Assembly: GCF_017313225.1 (NCBI RefSeq)
Contig: NZ_JAFLNE010000001.1
Coordinates: 372,001 to 436,000, forward strand
Direction: 5' to 3'
DNA length: 64,000 nucleotides
Source: Allomuricauda sp. CAU 1633
Lineage (GTDB): Bacteria; Bacteroidota; Bacteroidia; Flavobacteriales; Flavobacteriaceae
The first letter of the stretch is position 1. Each line of letters starts with the position of its first letter. Made by a program: the position numbers and the translations under genes. The notes beneath the pieces were generated by a model. It was not told the origin of the DNA. It made no database searches and saw nothing but the letters and a program-made list of their open reading frames with translations. Shown here one piece after another: positions 37,258 to 45,684 of this stretch.

Positions 37258-37620
37258 GTGGGAAAAATTAGAGTAAATAACATCAGGATACACTCCAATC
37301 ACGGATGCTTAAAGGAGGAAATGCTCATTGGGAGTGATTATAGGGTAGACTTGGAAATATCTGCTGATTTATCGCTACCGGCAGCCTCGGACAAATTGAG
37401 TGAAACCGTAGATTACGTTCACTTGAACAACATTGTAAAAGAGGAAATGGCCATACGTTCCAACCTTTTGGAACATGTTGCCAAGCGAATCATCGACCGA
37501 ATTTTTTTGGAACTAAAAGAAGTTTCAAAAGTAACTGTTGAGGTTTCAAAAATAAATCCACCCATTGGTGGTGATGTAGAAAGTGTAACCGTGGTCTTGT
37601 CCTTTGAAAGGCCTAAATAA
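37258..37620 (+). CDS. folB: Dihydroneopterin aldolase
   Basis: FolB cleaves 7,8-dihydroneopterin to 6-hydroxymethyl-dihydropterin and glycolaldehyde in folate synthesis. 120 residues, full family length. KIRVNNIRIHSNHGCLKEEMLIGSDYRVDLEI holds the catalytic-site glutamate region (about residues 15-24). ETVDYVHLNNIVKEEM (near 49), LLEHVAKRIIDRIF (near 70) and VEVSKINPPIGGDVESV (near 96, with the conserved Lys) are FolB signatures. The start is GTG at 37258; no ATG is available before the conserved first strand. Confidence 0.93.
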   Translation: MGKIRVNNIRIHSNHGCLKEEMLIGSDYRVDLEISADLSLPAASDKLSETVDYVHLNNIVKEEMAIRSNLLEHVAKRIIDRIFLELKEVSKVTVEVSKINPPIGGDVESVTVVLSFERPK

Positions 37621-37646
37621 TCGCTTGGGTTACCTAAAAAAAGTAG

Positions 37647-37654
37647 TACATTTG
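37647..37654 (+). promoter_or_regulatory. -7 promoter element of tRNA-Cys
   Basis: TACATTTG (TAnnTTTG) 11 bases before the mature tRNA 5' end. Confidence 0.65.
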
Positions 37655-37665
37655 CACACCTGAAT

Positions 37666-37736
37666 GGCATCGTGGCCGAGTGGCTAGGCACAGCTCTGCA
37701 AAAGCTTGTACAGCGGTTCGAATCCGCTCGATGCCT
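37666..37736 (+). tRNA. tRNA-Cys (anticodon GCA)
   Basis: A 71-nt cloverleaf. The acceptor stem GGCATCG pairs with CGATGCC, and the D arm is GCCGAGTGGCTAGGC. The anticodon loop CTGCAAA has GCA at 37698-37700. The T arm is AGCGG-TTCGAAT-CCGCT and the discriminator base is T. The anticodon stem has one C-T mismatch at its outer pair (27-43). The 3' CCA is not encoded. Confidence 0.95.
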
Positions 37737-37737
37737 C

Positions 37738-37767
37738 TTAAACCCAACAAAATTGTTGGGTTTTTTT
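37738..37767. terminator. Terminator of tRNA-Cys, overlapping the end of the LysE gene
   Basis: AACCCAACAA pairs with TTGTTGGGTT around an AA loop, followed by seven T. The T-run reaches the stop codon of the convergent LysE-type gene (37766-37768). Confidence 0.85.
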
Positions 37768-38434
37768 ATGTGTTCCTATTTTCTATCCGTTCTATTTCCT
37801 TCTTGATGTTGAACTCTTCCTTAGGTAAAAATCCTTTTGTGATCAAAACAATTCCACAAATAATCAAAACAATTCCAAGGCCCTTTTTAATAAGCACAAT
37901 TCGTTCCTTGGTCAAATACTTCCGTAGCTGCTTCGCCAATAGAATTTTGATTAAATCTGTAGAGAAATAAACAATCAATACAGTACTAAAGAAGACCGTC
38001 ATTCGGTTGGGGTCATTGTCCAAACTGGGACCCACCACAATAAGAAGGCCCAACCAAAAAGCCAATACCCCAATATTGATAAAATTCAACAAAAAACCCT
38101 TTACCATGAGGGCTAGATAATTGCCCTTCTTGGCATGTAGTCTTGCTTTTTTTCCATCCTTTTTTACAAAAAGTACAATTCCGTAGACCAATAGAATCAT
38201 TCCCCCAAATACAAAAAGACCTGGTTGATTGCTGAGGTTTTCCAATAATTGAAAGCTACTGAAATAAGCAATAAGTAGAAAAACAATGTCTGCAATAATC
38301 ACCCCTATATCCAAACTCAGCCCTGCCCTAAATCCTTTTGTTGCACTGGTTTCCAAAAGCACAAAAAAGACAGGCCCAATCATAAAGCTCAACAAAAATC
38401 CTAACGGTATGGCTGCCTGGATATCATCAATCAT
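37766..38434 (-). CDS. LysE/RhtB family membrane transporter
   Basis: 222 residues with six hydrophobic helices (about 8-28, 38-60, 72-90, 110-130, 143-163 and 185-205). AIPLGFLLSFMIGPVFFVLLETSATKGFRAGLSLDIGVIIADIVFLLIAY is the LysE-type N-terminus with the conserved G-P pair and repeated small residues. LysE/RhtB proteins export amino acids or related small molecules; the substrate is not predictable here. It starts 5 bases after the stop of the upstream GIN-domain gene, so the two are probably co-transcribed. Confidence 0.85.
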   Translation of the reverse strand: MIDDIQAAIPLGFLLSFMIGPVFFVLLETSATKGFRAGLSLDIGVIIADIVFLLIAYFSSFQLLENLSNQPGLFVFGGMILLVYGIVLFVKKDGKKARLHAKKGNYLALMVKGFLLNFINIGVLAFWLGLLIVVGPSLDNDPNRMTVFFSTVLIVYFSTDLIKILLAKQLRKYLTKERIVLIKKGLGIVLIICGIVLITKGFLPKEEFNIKKEIERIENRNT

Positions 38435-38439
38435 ATTGC

Positions 38440-39117
38440 TTATTCCACTCTTTTTATTTTTCCACCAAACACGGTTTTTTCATCCATTTTTTTTGGATCT
38501 CCGTAGACCAATACCTCACCTCCTGCCTTAACATCTGCTTTTACATAATCTGTTGCATAGATTTCAGCATTCCCCCCCGCATTCACGGATATTGTGGTAA
38601 ATTTTGTTTTAAAGGTCCTCCCGTTATACGCACCGCCCGTGTTAATGATGACATCCTGGTTGTTTGAAAATCCAGCTGCAAAAATCTCACCACCAGAAAC
38701 TGCCTTAATTAATAATTGATCTACTTGGCAATTGACTTCCAATTCGGCACCTTCTTGGGCTTTTAGTTCCAGAACATCTTGCACATACGTTTCATCTGAA
38801 GAAATCCGTGCGTCCTCATTAACATCAATTACTTTTAGGGTCTCGGTATGGTACAAATCAACATAGGTTCTATAACCGCTGAACATTTTATCAATTTCCA
38901 TTCGTATTTTTAAAACCCCATCATTGTTCACAATAGCCACCTTTTCGGTATTCACTCCACTGATGACCGCCTTGTTTTCTGTTGACTTTATTAAATTAAT
39001 GGACAGGCCATCAAAAGCCTTTACCTCAGTAAAACTTTGAAGGTTTTGTGTTACCTCACCTTGGGCAACAACTACCTGAAAGAAAAGGCATAACAAAACT
39101 ATTGTGTAGGTCTTCAT
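38440..39117 (-). CDS. GIN-domain (DUF2807) secreted beta-helix-like protein
   Basis: 225 residues. A signal peptide (1-19, MKTYTIVLLCLFFQVVVAQ) is followed by a repetitive beta-strand protein: FTEVKAFDGLSINLIKSTENKAVISG, then stacked short strands with recurring GG..EI.A / GG.Y.G / GGNAEIYATDY / VKAGGEVLVYGDP. This is the head-GIN-domain (DUF2807) pattern, a parallel-beta fold in the envelope of Bacteroidota with no firm function. It lies between rnr (52 bases upstream) and a LysE-type gene and is probably in one transcript with the latter. Confidence 0.85.
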   Translation of the reverse strand: MKTYTIVLLCLFFQVVVAQGEVTQNLQSFTEVKAFDGLSINLIKSTENKAVISGVNTEKVAIVNNDGVLKIRMEIDKMFSGYRTYVDLYHTETLKVIDVNEDARISSDETYVQDVLELKAQEGAELEVNCQVDQLLIKAVSGGEIFAAGFSNNQDVIINTGGAYNGRTFKTKFTTISVNAGGNAEIYATDYVKADVKAGGEVLVYGDPKKMDEKTVFGGKIKRVE

Positions 39118-39169
39118 ACTATAAAAATTTGGTTCTCAATAGGATAACAAATTTTATTCCAAAATAGTA

Positions 39170-41353
39170 TCATTCTTTCTTACCAATCAACGAAAAGTCC
39201 AAATGCCGTTTTACCAAATCGGTATCCTTGACCATGACATATACTTCATCTCCCAATTGGTATACCTTCTTTCTTCGCTCACCAACAATGGCATATTGGC
39301 GTTCATCAAATACGTAATAATCATCCTTAATATCGCGAATCCTGACCATTCCCTCGCATTTGTTTTCAATAATCTCCACATAAATGCCCCATTCGGTCAC
39401 TCCGGAAATCACACCCAAAAACTCTTGGTCCTTATGGTCCTCCATGAACTTTATCTGCATGTACTTCACTGAATCGCGTTCGGCATTCGCCGCCAATAGT
39501 TCCATATCCGAGGAATGCTTGCACTTTTCTTCATAAATAACCTCTTTGGGCGGCTTGCCACCATCCAAATAATACTGCAATAAGCGATGGACCATAACAT
39601 CTGGGTATCTACGGATAGGTGAGGTAAAATGAGTATAATATTCAAATCCCAAACCGTAATGACCAATATTTTCAGTGGTATAAATGGCCTTGCTCATACT
39701 CCGTATGGCCAAAGTATCCACCAAATTTTGTTCTTTTTTTCCCTTTACATCCTCCAACAACTGGTTAAGCGACTGATTTACACTCTTCCTGTCCTTAAGG
39801 TTGATGCTGTGTCCAAATCTTGATATAACCCCGTTTAAGGCCAATAACTTTTCCTCATCGGGTTCATCATGTATACGGTAGACAAAGGTTTTCTTCTGCT
39901 TCCCAATAAACTCTGCCACCTTTCGGTTGGCCAAAAGCATGAATTCCTCAATCAACTTATTGGCATCCTTTGATTCTTTGAAGTACACACCTTCCGGCTC
40001 ATTATTCTCACTCAGGTTGAAACGTACTTCAATCTTGTCAAAAGAAATAGCTCCAGCATTCATGCGTGCCTTTCGCATAATTTTGGCCAATTCATCAAAC
40101 TTGAGGATAGCATCCTTGATTTCTTCAGAAACCGAATATGCAGCATCCCTGATTGAAATATCTTCTGGAATATTCGCCTGTTTTGTCTCAATGATATGCT
40201 GTGCCTCTTCATACGCAAAACGCTCATTGGAATTGATGGCCGTTCTACCAAACCATTGATTGACCAGTTTGGCCTTGTCATCCATTTCAAAAATGGCAGA
40301 AAAGGTATATTTTTCTTCGTTAGGTCGAAGGGAACAAGCATTGTTGGACAATACTTCCGGAAGCATGGGCACCACCCGATCTACCAAATACACCGATGTG
40401 GCCCTATTAAATGCCTCATCTTCCAAGATTGTATCGGGTAGCACATAATGTGATACGTCTGCAATGTGAATCCCTATTTCATAATTCCCATTTTCCAATT
40501 TTTGAAAGGATAGGGCATCATCAAAATCCTTTGCATCCTTTGGATCTATGGTAAAGGTAAGCACATCCCGCATATCCCTTCGTTTGGCAATCTCTGACTC
40601 CTTGATTGAGGTATCCAAAGTTTGGGCAAACTGCTCCACTTCATAGGGAAATTCATACGGTAGACCATATTCCGCCAAGATGGAGTGTATTTCGGTATTG
40701 TGCTCTCCTGGTTTTCCGAGTACCTCAATCACTTCACCGTACGGTGAATCGGCATCATCTGGCCAGTTGCCGAGACTTACCAAAACTTTATCGCCATTAT
40801 TGGCTTTTTTCAGTTTTTCAAGGGGAATAAAAATATCGGTGTACATTTTTGGGTCGGTAGGCCGAACAAAAGCAAAGGTCTTTTGTTTGTCCACAATACC
40901 CACATACGAAGATTTTTTACGTTCAAGAACTTTAGATACTTCGCCTTCGGGTCGTTTTCCGTTGCGTTTTGGTTTTAAAAAAACCTCAACCATATCTCCG
41001 TGAAATGCTTTGTTTATTCGATTGAACGGAACAAAAATATCATCATCTTGATCCTCAACAATAACATAAGCATTGCCGCTGGAAGTCATATCCACCTTTC
41101 CTGTAAAATAGGTATGCAAACTTGGCTTCTTTTTATACTTGCCTCTTTCTATCTCAACAATGCGATCACTGGCTTTCAGCTGTCCCAATCGTTTGATTAA
41201 ATTGTTCCTGTCCTGTGTATCGGTAATCCCTAATTTTGAAGCAATTTGCTTGTAGTTAAAGCTTTGAGACGGTTCTTTTTCAAGAACTGTAAAAATGCCC
41301 TTTGTAATCTCATTCTTCCGCTGACTGTGAGCTCTCTTCTTTTTCTTTGACAT
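39170..41353 (-). CDS. rnr: Ribonuclease R
   Basis: 3'-5' exoribonuclease that degrades structured RNA and takes part in rRNA quality control. 727 residues. A basic N-terminus (MSKKKKRAHSQRKNE) and a winged-helix region (10-70) precede cold-shock domains (about 80-220, with YFTGKVDMTSSGNAYVIVEDQDDDIFVPF). The RNB catalytic domain (about 255-590) has DPKDAKDFDDALS, whose aspartates bind Mg2+, and EDEAFNRATSVYLVDRVVPMLPEVLSN and HYGLGFEYYTHFTSPIRRYPDVMVHRLL. A C-terminal S1 domain (about 635-720) follows. Divergent from rpiB across a 592-bp AT-rich gap. Confidence 0.96.
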   Translation of the reverse strand: MSKKKKRAHSQRKNEITKGIFTVLEKEPSQSFNYKQIASKLGITDTQDRNNLIKRLGQLKASDRIVEIERGKYKKKPSLHTYFTGKVDMTSSGNAYVIVEDQDDDIFVPFNRINKAFHGDMVEVFLKPKRNGKRPEGEVSKVLERKKSSYVGIVDKQKTFAFVRPTDPKMYTDIFIPLEKLKKANNGDKVLVSLGNWPDDADSPYGEVIEVLGKPGEHNTEIHSILAEYGLPYEFPYEVEQFAQTLDTSIKESEIAKRRDMRDVLTFTIDPKDAKDFDDALSFQKLENGNYEIGIHIADVSHYVLPDTILEDEAFNRATSVYLVDRVVPMLPEVLSNNACSLRPNEEKYTFSAIFEMDDKAKLVNQWFGRTAINSNERFAYEEAQHIIETKQANIPEDISIRDAAYSVSEEIKDAILKFDELAKIMRKARMNAGAISFDKIEVRFNLSENNEPEGVYFKESKDANKLIEEFMLLANRKVAEFIGKQKKTFVYRIHDEPDEEKLLALNGVISRFGHSINLKDRKSVNQSLNQLLEDVKGKKEQNLVDTLAIRSMSKAIYTTENIGHYGLGFEYYTHFTSPIRRYPDVMVHRLLQYYLDGGKPPKEVIYEEKCKHSSDMELLAANAERDSVKYMQIKFMEDHKDQEFLGVISGVTEWGIYVEIIENKCEGMVRIRDIKDDYYVFDERQYAIVGERRKKVYQLGDEVYVMVKDTDLVKRHLDFSLIGKKE

Positions 41354-41945
41354 TAACGTCCTTATTTTTTTGAAAAGTACAAATTAAAATTCGTGACCGA
41401 CCAAGAAAGCTAAAGTAATCCGCATCACAAGGTGTTTTATCAACAATTATTATAATAACATCTTTTCCTTCTTTTTAAAAATTAAAAAAATGATGATGAT
41501 GATAGGATGTTGAAATGTGGAATAATTTTTTCTCTAAATTCTTGCTTTGAACCGATGCAGTTTTTTGTTCACAATTTTTCCCACCAAAAAAATCATATAA
41601 ATCAACTGATTACGATTTTTATGAACGCATTTTAATAACCGTTTTCAACATAAATTTATTGAAAACTTAGTATTGATTTAATGTTAGCTATTCCCATTTT
41701 ATGTTTCTAATTGGTTGATTAATTTTTAAAGAATTCTAAGCTTAACATTAAGAAATTAATGTAATGGTTTTAATTTTCTGAAAATCAAAATTTAATTACA
41801 CTTAGTTTTCTTAAAAAGATCAACAAATGAGGAAAAATGATAATGGTTTGTTTTACAACGATATGCAAGGATTAGTTGATTTTTATCAACAGGGTCACTC
41901 AAAAAGAATCGTACCTTTGTAATCTATCATATTAATACAAAAATC
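41354..41945. other. 592-bp AT-rich divergent intergenic region, candidate replication origin
   Basis: This is the only long non-coding stretch in the window and is far richer in A/T than its neighbours. It holds two TTATCAACA sites (41437-41445, 41883-41891; 8 of 9 to the DnaA box TTATCCACA), a TTGTTCACA (41565-41573) and a TTTTCAACA (41642-41650). The hexamer ATCAAC/GTTGAT occurs six times (41439, 41601, 41714, 41819, 41875, 41885). Genes on both sides point outward and two parS sites lie about 33 kb away. It could equally be only the regulatory region of rnr and rpiB, and dnaA is not in the window. Confidence 0.35.
41912..41919 (+). promoter_or_regulatory. -7 promoter element of the rpiB operon
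   Basis: TACCTTTG (TAnnTTTG) 26 bases before the rpiB ATG. Confidence 0.6.
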
Positions 41946-42377
41946 ATGAAAATTGCCATAGGGAACGATCATGCCGGAACTGACTACAAGCTAGCCATAA
42001 TTGGGCTTTTAAAATCAAAAGGAATAGAAGTCATCAATTATGGAACCGATGGAGCCGACAGCGTGGATTATCCAGATTTTGTGCATCCTGTGGCCACCGA
42101 TGTGGAAGAGGGGAATGTGGATTTGGGTATTGTTATCTGCGGAAGCGGAAACGGCGCTACTATGACCATTAACAAACACCAAAAAGTACGTGGTGCATTG
42201 TGTTGGACCAAGGAAATTACCCAATTGGCCAGGGAACACAATGATGCCAATATATTAAGTCTTCCCGCCCGGTTCATTGCGCTTCCGCAGGCATTGGATA
42301 TGGTAGAAACTTTTTTGAATACCGAATTTCAAGGCGGACGCCACGAACGAAGAATTGAAAAAATTCCCTGTAGTTAA
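41946..42377 (+). CDS. rpiB: Ribose-5-phosphate isomerase B
   Basis: 143 residues. It interconverts ribulose-5-phosphate and ribose-5-phosphate in the pentose phosphate pathway. MKIAIGNDHAGTDYK contains the conserved His9. YPDFVHPVATDV and ICGSGNG (active-site Cys65) are the RpiB/LacAB signatures, and HNDANILSLPARFI and GGRHERRIEKI close the phosphate site. LacA/LacB-type isomerases share the fold, but there is no sugar operon here. The next gene starts 9 bases after its stop. Confidence 0.95.
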   Translation: MKIAIGNDHAGTDYKLAIIGLLKSKGIEVINYGTDGADSVDYPDFVHPVATDVEEGNVDLGIVICGSGNGATMTINKHQKVRGALCWTKEITQLAREHNDANILSLPARFIALPQALDMVETFLNTEFQGGRHERRIEKIPCS

Positions 42378-42386
42378 ACCAAACAC

Positions 42387-43310
42387 ATGGGTCATCACCA
42401 CCATCATAATCATGGTCACTCACATGCCCACAATGATTTAAAAGGAAGGAATCTACTTATTTCCATCTTTTTGAATATTGCCATAACCGTATCGCAGGTT
42501 ATAGGTGGACTTATTTCGGGAAGTTTGGCCCTTTTATCCGATGCACTTCACAATTTCAGTGATGTACTTTCCTTGATTATCAGTTATGTGGCTGCAGTTT
42601 TTGGCAAAAAGAAGGCGTCTGCCCACAAGACCTTTGGCTATAAACGTGCCGAGATTATGGCGGCCTTTATCAATGCAGCAACGCTTGTGGTTGTCGCTAT
42701 TTTTTTGATGAAGGAAGCGGTAGAACGTCTGTTTGACCCCCAAGAAATTGAATCTGGTTTGGTCATTTGGCTTTCCATATTGGGGATTGTGGCCAACGGA
42801 TTCAGTGTGCTTCTGTTGAAGAAGGATTCGGAAAGCAACATGAACATGAAATCGGCATATTTGCATTTGTTGACCGATATGATGGCTTCGGTTGCCGTAT
42901 TGATTGGAGGTATTTTGATGAAGTTCTTTGAAATTTATTGGGTGGATGCCGTTTTGACCATGCTGATAGGCATTTACCTGATCTATATGGGATATGACCT
43001 ACTAAAGGAATCCACCAAGGTGCTGATGCTCTTCACGCCAAAAACGATTGTAATACAGGATATTGTGGAATCTATTTGTACTATTGACCGGGTCAAGAAT
43101 GTACATCATGTACATATTTGGCAGCTCAATGAAGATGAAGTGCACATGGAGGCCCATATAGATTTTACCGAGGATATCAAACTATCGGAATTTGATGCTA
43201 TTTTGGAGGAAATTGAGGAACACGTCTACCACAAACACGGAATCAATCATGTTAATATTCAACCAGAGTTTGATAAATGTGATTCCAAACATGTAATCGT
43301 TCAGGATTAA
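42387..43310 (+). CDS. Cation diffusion facilitator (CDF) metal exporter
   Basis: 307 residues. A His-rich N-terminus (eleven His in the first 15 residues, natural codons) is followed by six membrane helices and a cytoplasmic C-terminal domain. The metal-site motifs are SDALHNFSD (H55-x3-D59) in helix 2 and HLLTDMMASV in helix 5. The C-terminal part (VKNVHHVHIWQLNEDEVHMEAHID...) is the CDF cytoplasmic dimer domain. Members export Zn2+, and some Co2+, Cd2+ or Fe2+, in exchange for protons (ZitB/CzcD type). It overlaps the following acetyltransferase gene by one base (TAATGG). Confidence 0.93.
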   Translation: MGHHHHHNHGHSHAHNDLKGRNLLISIFLNIAITVSQVIGGLISGSLALLSDALHNFSDVLSLIISYVAAVFGKKKASAHKTFGYKRAEIMAAFINAATLVVVAIFLMKEAVERLFDPQEIESGLVIWLSILGIVANGFSVLLLKKDSESNMNMKSAYLHLLTDMMASVAVLIGGILMKFFEIYWVDAVLTMLIGIYLIYMGYDLLKESTKVLMLFTPKTIVIQDIVESICTIDRVKNVHHVHIWQLNEDEVHMEAHIDFTEDIKLSEFDAILEEIEEHVYHKHGINHVNIQPEFDKCDSKHVIVQD

Positions 43311-43747
43311 TGGAAGCTGTTGTCAAAACATTCGATGAACTTTCCACCCAAGAATTGTATCAAATACTCCGATTACGTAGTGAGGTCTTTGTGGTGGAAC
43401 AAGATTGCGTTTACCAAGATATCGATAACAAGGACCAAAAAGCGCTTCATGTTTTGGGCTTAAAAGATGGTGAACTTGTCGCCTACACCCGAATGTTCAA
43501 GCCTGGCGATTATTTTGAAAATGCGAGCATTGGAAGGGTAGTGGTTGCCAACAATCAGCGAAAATATGGGTATGGTAAACAAATTATGGAGGTTTCCCTT
43601 GCTGCATTGGCGCAACGATTTCCCAAAACCTCCATTGAAATTTCCGCACAGAAATATCTCCTAAAATTCTATACAGAAATGGGATTTATCGCCTTTGGTG
43701 AGGAATATTTAGAGGATGGCATACCCCATATTCAAATGATTCTTTGA
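43310..43747 (+). CDS. GNAT family N-acetyltransferase, ElaA-like
   Basis: 145 residues. VKTFDELSTQELYQILRLRSEVFVVEQDCVYQDIDNKDQKALHVLGL is characteristic of the ElaA subgroup of GNAT acetyltransferases. GRVVVANNQRKYGYGKQIMEVSLA carries the acetyl-CoA-binding region (a Q/R-x-x-G-x-G/A-type loop reading QRKYGYG). The acceptor substrate is unknown. It is third in the rpiB operon with its start codon overlapping the CDF stop. A solo palindromic repeat lies 18 bases after the stop. Confidence 0.9.
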   Translation: MEAVVKTFDELSTQELYQILRLRSEVFVVEQDCVYQDIDNKDQKALHVLGLKDGELVAYTRMFKPGDYFENASIGRVVVANNQRKYGYGKQIMEVSLAALAQRFPKTSIEISAQKYLLKFYTEMGFIAFGEEYLEDGIPHIQMIL

Positions 43748-43765
43748 AAAAGGAATTAATTTAGT

Positions 43766-43794
43766 TGTCCCCTTGAGGGGACCTTAGGGGTGTT
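43766..43794 (+). repeat. Solo copy of the 29-bp palindromic repeat (copy A)
   Basis: Identical over 29 bases to the two inverted copies around the DUF559 gene at 52.5-52.9 kb. The core GTCCCCTTGAGGGGAC folds into a hairpin; a tail CTTAGGGGTGTT follows. It lies between the GNAT gene and the restriction endonuclease gene with no DUF559 gene attached. Confidence 0.9.
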
Positions 43795-43835
43795 TTAGAT
43801 GATGGATTCCTGCCTAGGTGTGATTGACCATTTAA

Positions 43836-44492
43836 TCAAACTAACCGTTTAGCTATCCCGATGTCAATTAAATAGTCCAATTTTAAAATGAGATTTATAG
43901 GCTGTTCCGCCTTGTTTTGGGTGGAAAAGAATAAATAGCCCTCATGCCACGGATGTAGTTTTTCGAGGCCCAATTTACCGTGATGTCCCTTGTGTTCGGC
44001 AACGATTTTCTGAAAACGTTCTTGATCCAGCCCTAAACCGGTCAAATGTTGAATGAGCTTTTCACGATTTACAAAAGTGATGTTGCAGGAAGTAAAGTGT
44101 TCTTCTTCATCCGAAAAGATGCTGGTCACCAAGGCGTAAAAATGGGTTTTTTTGGAAGCATCGAACAGCCAACCTTGTTTTTCAACCCCATTTTTTGAGT
44201 AGAACAATTCAAAAGCAAAAGTGGGTAAAGTTTCATTGATGTAATCCAACTGTGCCTTTTCATCCACAACATAAACTAAGCCTGTTTTTTTATTTGTGAG
44301 GATAAGATCTATGCCCAAAAGTTGTTGTTTCAAATCAAGGAAGCGTTCGAAAAAGTACTGTTTTAAATACTTTTTGTAATAAAAATCCAAAAGAGGGGTT
44401 AAGCGTTGTTCTTTGGATAAATCAGCTTTGAACTTGCTTTTCAACTTGGGATATTTTCTGGAACAGAGCAGAACCAATTTGTTCCACAACAC
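43836..44492 (-). CDS. Putative type II restriction endonuclease partner of the adjacent C5 methyltransferase
   Basis: Up to 218 residues; I do not recognise the family. LLGIDLILTNKKTGLVYVVDEKAQLDY fits a PD-(D/E)XK nuclease core (GID, then V-D-E-K about 15 residues later), and KSKFKADLSKEQRLTPLLDFYYKKYL is a plausible first helix. It sits immediately downstream of a cytosine methyltransferase in another frame, as restriction genes usually do. The open frame begins at GTG 44492, but the first ~16 codons overlap the conserved methyltransferase C-terminus. TTG 44444 (LKSKFKADL) is a likely alternative start; no ATG is available. The target sequence is unknown. Confidence 0.6.
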   Translation of the reverse strand: MLWNKLVLLCSRKYPKLKSKFKADLSKEQRLTPLLDFYYKKYLKQYFFERFLDLKQQLLGIDLILTNKKTGLVYVVDEKAQLDYINETLPTFAFELFYSKNGVEKQGWLFDASKKTHFYALVTSIFSDEEEHFTSCNITFVNREKLIQHLTGLGLDQERFQKIVAEHKGHHGKLGLEKLHPWHEGYLFFSTQNKAEQPINLILKLDYLIDIGIAKRLV

Positions 44493-45669
44493 CCACTACT
44501 AGGGCATTTCCCATAAAAAATGCACGTTTTGCATCAGGAATGCCTTCTAATAATGTATGATTGTCCGGAAACATGTTCAACCGTTCCAATTCAACAGGAG
44601 AAAGTCTTCGTAGTCCTTTTTTGGTCTGGACCACGTGCTTAAACCGGGAAGGGGATTTACCGCCCTCTCCAGTAATTATGGTTCTGGAAGGTTGATCAAG
44701 GGCATCAGGAAAAACCATGCTGCCCTCACTATACTTATATTCAAAACCCGCTTTTGTTCTGCGAATTTCTTTTTTGGCACCCTTTAAATATTCCCATTTG
44801 GGCAGGTCCGATTCATTAATAAAGAGGTTTTCTGGTGCTGAACCGTTTTCCAGTATTTCGGAAAGTACGGTACGTTTTCCATCATAAGAAGGCGTTACTT
44901 TTAAAGTGGAAACTGACCCATTTATACACGTTCCAGAGTTTAAAAACGGAGAAAGTCCCTTTTCAGCATTAAAATGATTTGAAATAGACACCAAATCATC
45001 ATCCAAATCAAAAGAAACCAAATTTTGAGCAGTTTTTGCAACAGGAAAAGCCGTTGAAATCACTCCACCTCTCAACAGCCAGTCTTTGGGATGTGTTTTT
45101 TCAATGGATTTGAACAATTTAGTAGACCTGTGAAACGCCAGAAAAAAAACGCGCCTTCGGCGCTGTGGCATTCCATACTCAGCCGCATTAATTACGCGCC
45201 ATTCCACAGCATAGCCCAAATCGTTCAAACTGCGGAGCATCACTGCAAAATCACGACCACGTTGGGTAGAGGGCGATTTTAAAAGTCGGTCCACATTCTC
45301 CAAAAAAAGGTACTTGGGCTTATTTTTCTTCTCGAAAAGAATGCGATGGATGGACCACCAAAGCACCCCTTTTTTACCCAGAAGGCCCTTAGAATTTTTT
45401 AAGGAAGTGGCCACCGAATAATCCTGGCAAGGAAAACCGCCCACCAGCAAATCGTGGTCTGGAATTTCAGAAGTTGGGACTTCTTCAATATTGGAATTGG
45501 AATGGTTTTTTGAACCAAAACGAGCTTCATACACCAAAGAGGCGTGTTGCATTTTGGTAGAGGGTTCCCATTGGTTGCTCCACACTACGGAGTAGTGTCC
45601 CGTTTTTTCCAAACCCAACCGAAAACCGCCCACACCGGCAAAAAGTTCGCAGACCTTAAGTTTTTGCAT
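44422..45669 (-). CDS. DNA (cytosine-5) methyltransferase of a type II restriction-modification system
   Basis: 415 residues. The C5-methyltransferase motifs are all present and in order: I FAGVGGFRLGLE (about 9-20), IV GGFPCQDYS with the catalytic Cys (about 84), VI LENVDRLL (about 123), and VIII PQRRRRVFFLA (about 168). A target-recognition region lies at about 190-325, then IX GLRRLSPVELERLNMFPD and X FFMGNALVVGVVEQIG. It protects host DNA at the site cut by the downstream nuclease, whose open frame overlaps its 3' end. I start at ATG 45669 (MQKLKVCELF), two codons inside a TTG. A -7 element ends 4 bases before this ATG, so the mRNA is probably leaderless. Confidence 0.95.
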   Translation of the reverse strand: MQKLKVCELFAGVGGFRLGLEKTGHYSVVWSNQWEPSTKMQHASLVYEARFGSKNHSNSNIEEVPTSEIPDHDLLVGGFPCQDYSVATSLKNSKGLLGKKGVLWWSIHRILFEKKNKPKYLFLENVDRLLKSPSTQRGRDFAVMLRSLNDLGYAVEWRVINAAEYGMPQRRRRVFFLAFHRSTKLFKSIEKTHPKDWLLRGGVISTAFPVAKTAQNLVSFDLDDDLVSISNHFNAEKGLSPFLNSGTCINGSVSTLKVTPSYDGKRTVLSEILENGSAPENLFINESDLPKWEYLKGAKKEIRRTKAGFEYKYSEGSMVFPDALDQPSRTIITGEGGKSPSRFKHVVQTKKGLRRLSPVELERLNMFPDNHTLLEGIPDAKRAFFMGNALVVGVVEQIGSALFQKISQVEKQVQS

Positions 45670-45672
45670 GCT

Positions 45673-45680
45673 CAAAAATA
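45673..45680 (-). promoter_or_regulatory. -7 promoter element of the methyltransferase gene, leaderless
   Basis: The reverse strand reads TATTTTTG (TAnnTTTG), just 3 bases between element and ATG (45669). It also overlaps the extra TTG codon, supporting the shorter start. Confidence 0.5.
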
Positions 45681-45684
45681 GGAT

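Noticed and set aside
42387..42440. Run of five His codons after Met-Gly, resembling an affinity tag
   Set aside because: Codons are mixed and the run continues into a natural NHGHSHAH metal-binding region usual in CDF transporters.
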